Shown: piece by piece, positions 62,662 through 64,000 of the stretch
Numbering within the stretch: the first letter of the stretch is position 1
Layout: the number at the start of each line of letters is the position of its first letter
NCBI RefSeq assembly: GCF_023208015.1
Contig: NZ_CP051627.1
Location: forward strand, 3,950,422-4,014,421
Source of the DNA: Thermobifida alba
Lineage (GTDB): Bacteria; Actinomycetota; Actinomycetes; Streptosporangiales; Streptosporangiaceae
Direction: 5' to 3'
DNA: 64,000 nt
The notes under the pieces: model-generated
The model's database searches: none
Told to the model about the DNA's origin: nothing
What the model saw: the letters and a program-made list of their open reading frames with translations, nothing else
Translations under genes and position numbers: made by a program

Positions 62662-63909
62662 TCAACAGCCGGTCACGCGTTCCCAGTGGCCGGGAGAGGT
62701 CTCCTGCACCGAGGAGGTGACGTAGATGTTCCACAGGCCCAGCAGGTCGTCGCCGCCCACGCTGTAGGCGGAGCCGTAGCTGACGTAGGCGCGGCCCTCC
62801 GCCACGTGCTGGTAGTTGTTCGAGGTGACGCACTCACCCGCGGGCGGCGGAGTGGTCGGCGACGGGCTTGCCGTCGGGGTGGCGGTCGGCGACGGGGAGG
62901 GGTGCGGCGGCTCGTCCAGGCCCCAGAACTGGATCGTGTGGTACGTGGAGCAGATCGTGTCGAGGAAGTAGGCGCCGGCGGTGCCGCACTGCCCCTCGCC
63001 GGTCCCCGGGTCCACCGGGGTGCCGTGCCCCATGCCGGAGACCAGGTAGCGCGCCACCGCGTCCACGCCGGAGTCGGTCCGGTAGAACTCGACGGTGGTG
63101 TTCGAACCGAGCGACGCGGTCTCCGTCGGGGTCTGGCCCAGGCCCCACACGTTGGTCCACTGGTCGCGGGACTCCCGCGCGTTGACGGAGGTCACCACGT
63201 AGTCCGTGGTGCCGTGCCAGATCGCCACCCGCGGCCACGGCCCGGTCCAGCCCGGGTTCTTGGCCCGCACCAGGTCGCCCCACTGCTCGGGGGTGCGGTC
63301 CCGGCCGGGGTTCATGCACATCGAGGCGTCGAGCAGGCTGGTGGCGCAGCCGGTGGGCAGTCCGGCGACGATGCTGCCCGCGGCGAACACGTCCGGGTAG
63401 GCCGACAGCATCTCCGAGGCCATCGCGCCGCCCGCGGACAGGCCGGAGACGTAGACGCGGTCCTCGTCCAGGCCGTAGGTCCGGACCGCGTGGTCGACCA
63501 TGTTCCGGATGGACAGCGCCTCCCCCGAGCCGCGGGCCGTGTCGCTGCTCTGGAACCAGTGGAAGCAGGCGGAGCCGTGGTTGGCCCGCTTCTGCTCCGC
63601 GTAGACCAGGGCCAGGCCGAGGCTGTCGGCGTAGGACGCCCAGCCCGCGTGCCGGTGGTAGGTCGCGGCGTCCTGGGAGCAGCCGTGCAGCAGCACCACC
63701 AGCGGCGCGTCGTCGGGGAGCGTGGCGGGAACGTAGACGTACATGTTCAGGTTGCCCGGGTTGGAGCCGAACGCGGACACCTGGGTCAGCGTCGCGGCCT
63801 CCGCGCGGGGGGCCAGCGCGGCGGCGCCGATCACCGCCGCGCACAGTCCGAGTACGGCGGTCAGCGCCGCCAGTACCCGGGCGGGTATCCGTCGGGTCAG
63901 GTGCAGCAT
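62662..63909 (-). CDS. secreted PHB-depolymerase-family esterase with C-terminal binding domain
   Basis: The ATG at 63909 follows GGAGG and gives 415 residues. A signal peptide runs to about residue 38 (VLAALTAVLGLCAAVIGAAALAPRAEA). The esterase domain has HGCSQD (75-80, oxyanion region), nucleophile Ser158 in SGLSAGG, and the catalytic-type His in SGMGHG. After a Pro/Ser/Thr linker (SPSPTATPTASPSPTTPPPAG) comes a ~60-residue C-terminal domain (NNYQHVAEGRAYVSYGSAYSVGGDDLLGLWNIYVTSSVQETSPGHW) of the type attached to extracellular PHB depolymerases and chitinases. It would degrade short-chain polyesters or act as an acetyl/feruloyl esterase on plant polymers. Confidence 0.9.
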   Translation of the reverse strand: MLHLTRRIPARVLAALTAVLGLCAAVIGAAALAPRAEAATLTQVSAFGSNPGNLNMYVYVPATLPDDAPLVVLLHGCSQDAATYHRHAGWASYADSLGLALVYAEQKRANHGSACFHWFQSSDTARGSGEALSIRNMVDHAVRTYGLDEDRVYVSGLSAGGAMASEMLSAYPDVFAAGSIVAGLPTGCATSLLDASMCMNPGRDRTPEQWGDLVRAKNPGWTGPWPRVAIWHGTTDYVVTSVNARESRDQWTNVWGLGQTPTETASLGSNTTVEFYRTDSGVDAVARYLVSGMGHGTPVDPGTGEGQCGTAGAYFLDTICSTYHTIQFWGLDEPPHPSPSPTATPTASPSPTTPPPAGECVTSNNYQHVAEGRAYVSYGSAYSVGGDDLLGLWNIYVTSSVQETSPGHWERVTGC

Positions 63910-64000
63910 GGTGCCTCCGGTCGAGAGACCCTGTGGGGAAACGGGTTCGGCCGAACACCGGTGCTCGAAGACTACGAGTGATGTGATCTGCATAACATGT

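Overview
The window is high-GC DNA from an actinomycete. The evidence is the strong G/C bias at third codon positions, frequent GTG and TTG starts, GTGA/ATGA gene overlaps, XRE-DUF5753/DUF397 regulator cassettes, a WXG100/EccC/EccD type VII secretion locus, GTP-type PEP carboxykinase and a tRNA-Ser without an encoded CCA. The gene content fits Nocardiopsidaceae such as Thermobifida, but that placement is inference from memory and no search was run.

Layout. (1) 1-7161: a compact nucleotide-themed cassette. An APH-fold phosphotransferase and an XRE/TPR regulator are translationally coupled on the minus strand. On the plus strand, possibly as one long transcript, lie an HhH-GPD glycosylase-like protein, a cobalamin-type radical SAM enzyme, a thymidylate-kinase-like protein and two NUDIX hydrolases. 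(2) 7.2-13.2 kb: an accessory stretch with a small orphan gene, a perfect 20-bp palindrome, a decayed tyrosine recombinase read into a cyclase-like gene, a frameshifted DUF397 gene and a complete XRE/DUF397 cassette with two divergent small genes. (3) 13.3-35.5 kb: a type VII secretion (ESX-like) island. EccD, a MinD-like protein, a Pro/Glu-rich protein, a membrane-anchored TNT-like protein and two WXG100-type proteins are on the minus strand. EccC, a DUF6177-like protein and a 1073-residue polymorphic toxin are on the plus strand. Between toxin and eccC sits an array of intact and broken immunity-like genes (23.4-29.7 kb). (4) 35.9-39.7 kb: DoxX, a frameshifted membrane gene, and a divergent MerR/DUF2306 pair. 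(5) 39.8-54.9 kb: mostly housekeeping-type genes (tex, NUDIX, phzF-like, NarL-type two-component pair, lipase-like hydrolase, ABC exporter, DUF2786, PPOX, mdh, a dnaN paralogue). (6) 55-64 kb: a frameshifted DUF3800-like remnant between 47-bp direct repeats, thioesterase, LmbE-type deacetylase, a second XRE/DUF397 cassette with a GHKL ATPase, tRNA-Ser(UGA), pckG with two DasR-like sites upstream, and a secreted PHB-depolymerase-family esterase.

The most interesting parts are the toxin/immunity island, which carries repeated, truncated and chimeric immunity genes and no extra toxin, and the nucleotide/radical-SAM cassette, whose enzymes suggest handling of a modified base or nucleotide. Also notable are two perfect palindromes built from inverted DnaA boxes plus a DnaA-box cluster 1.8 kb from the dnaN paralogue. 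Several genes are broken by single-base changes in homopolymer runs, so sequencing error has to be excluded there.
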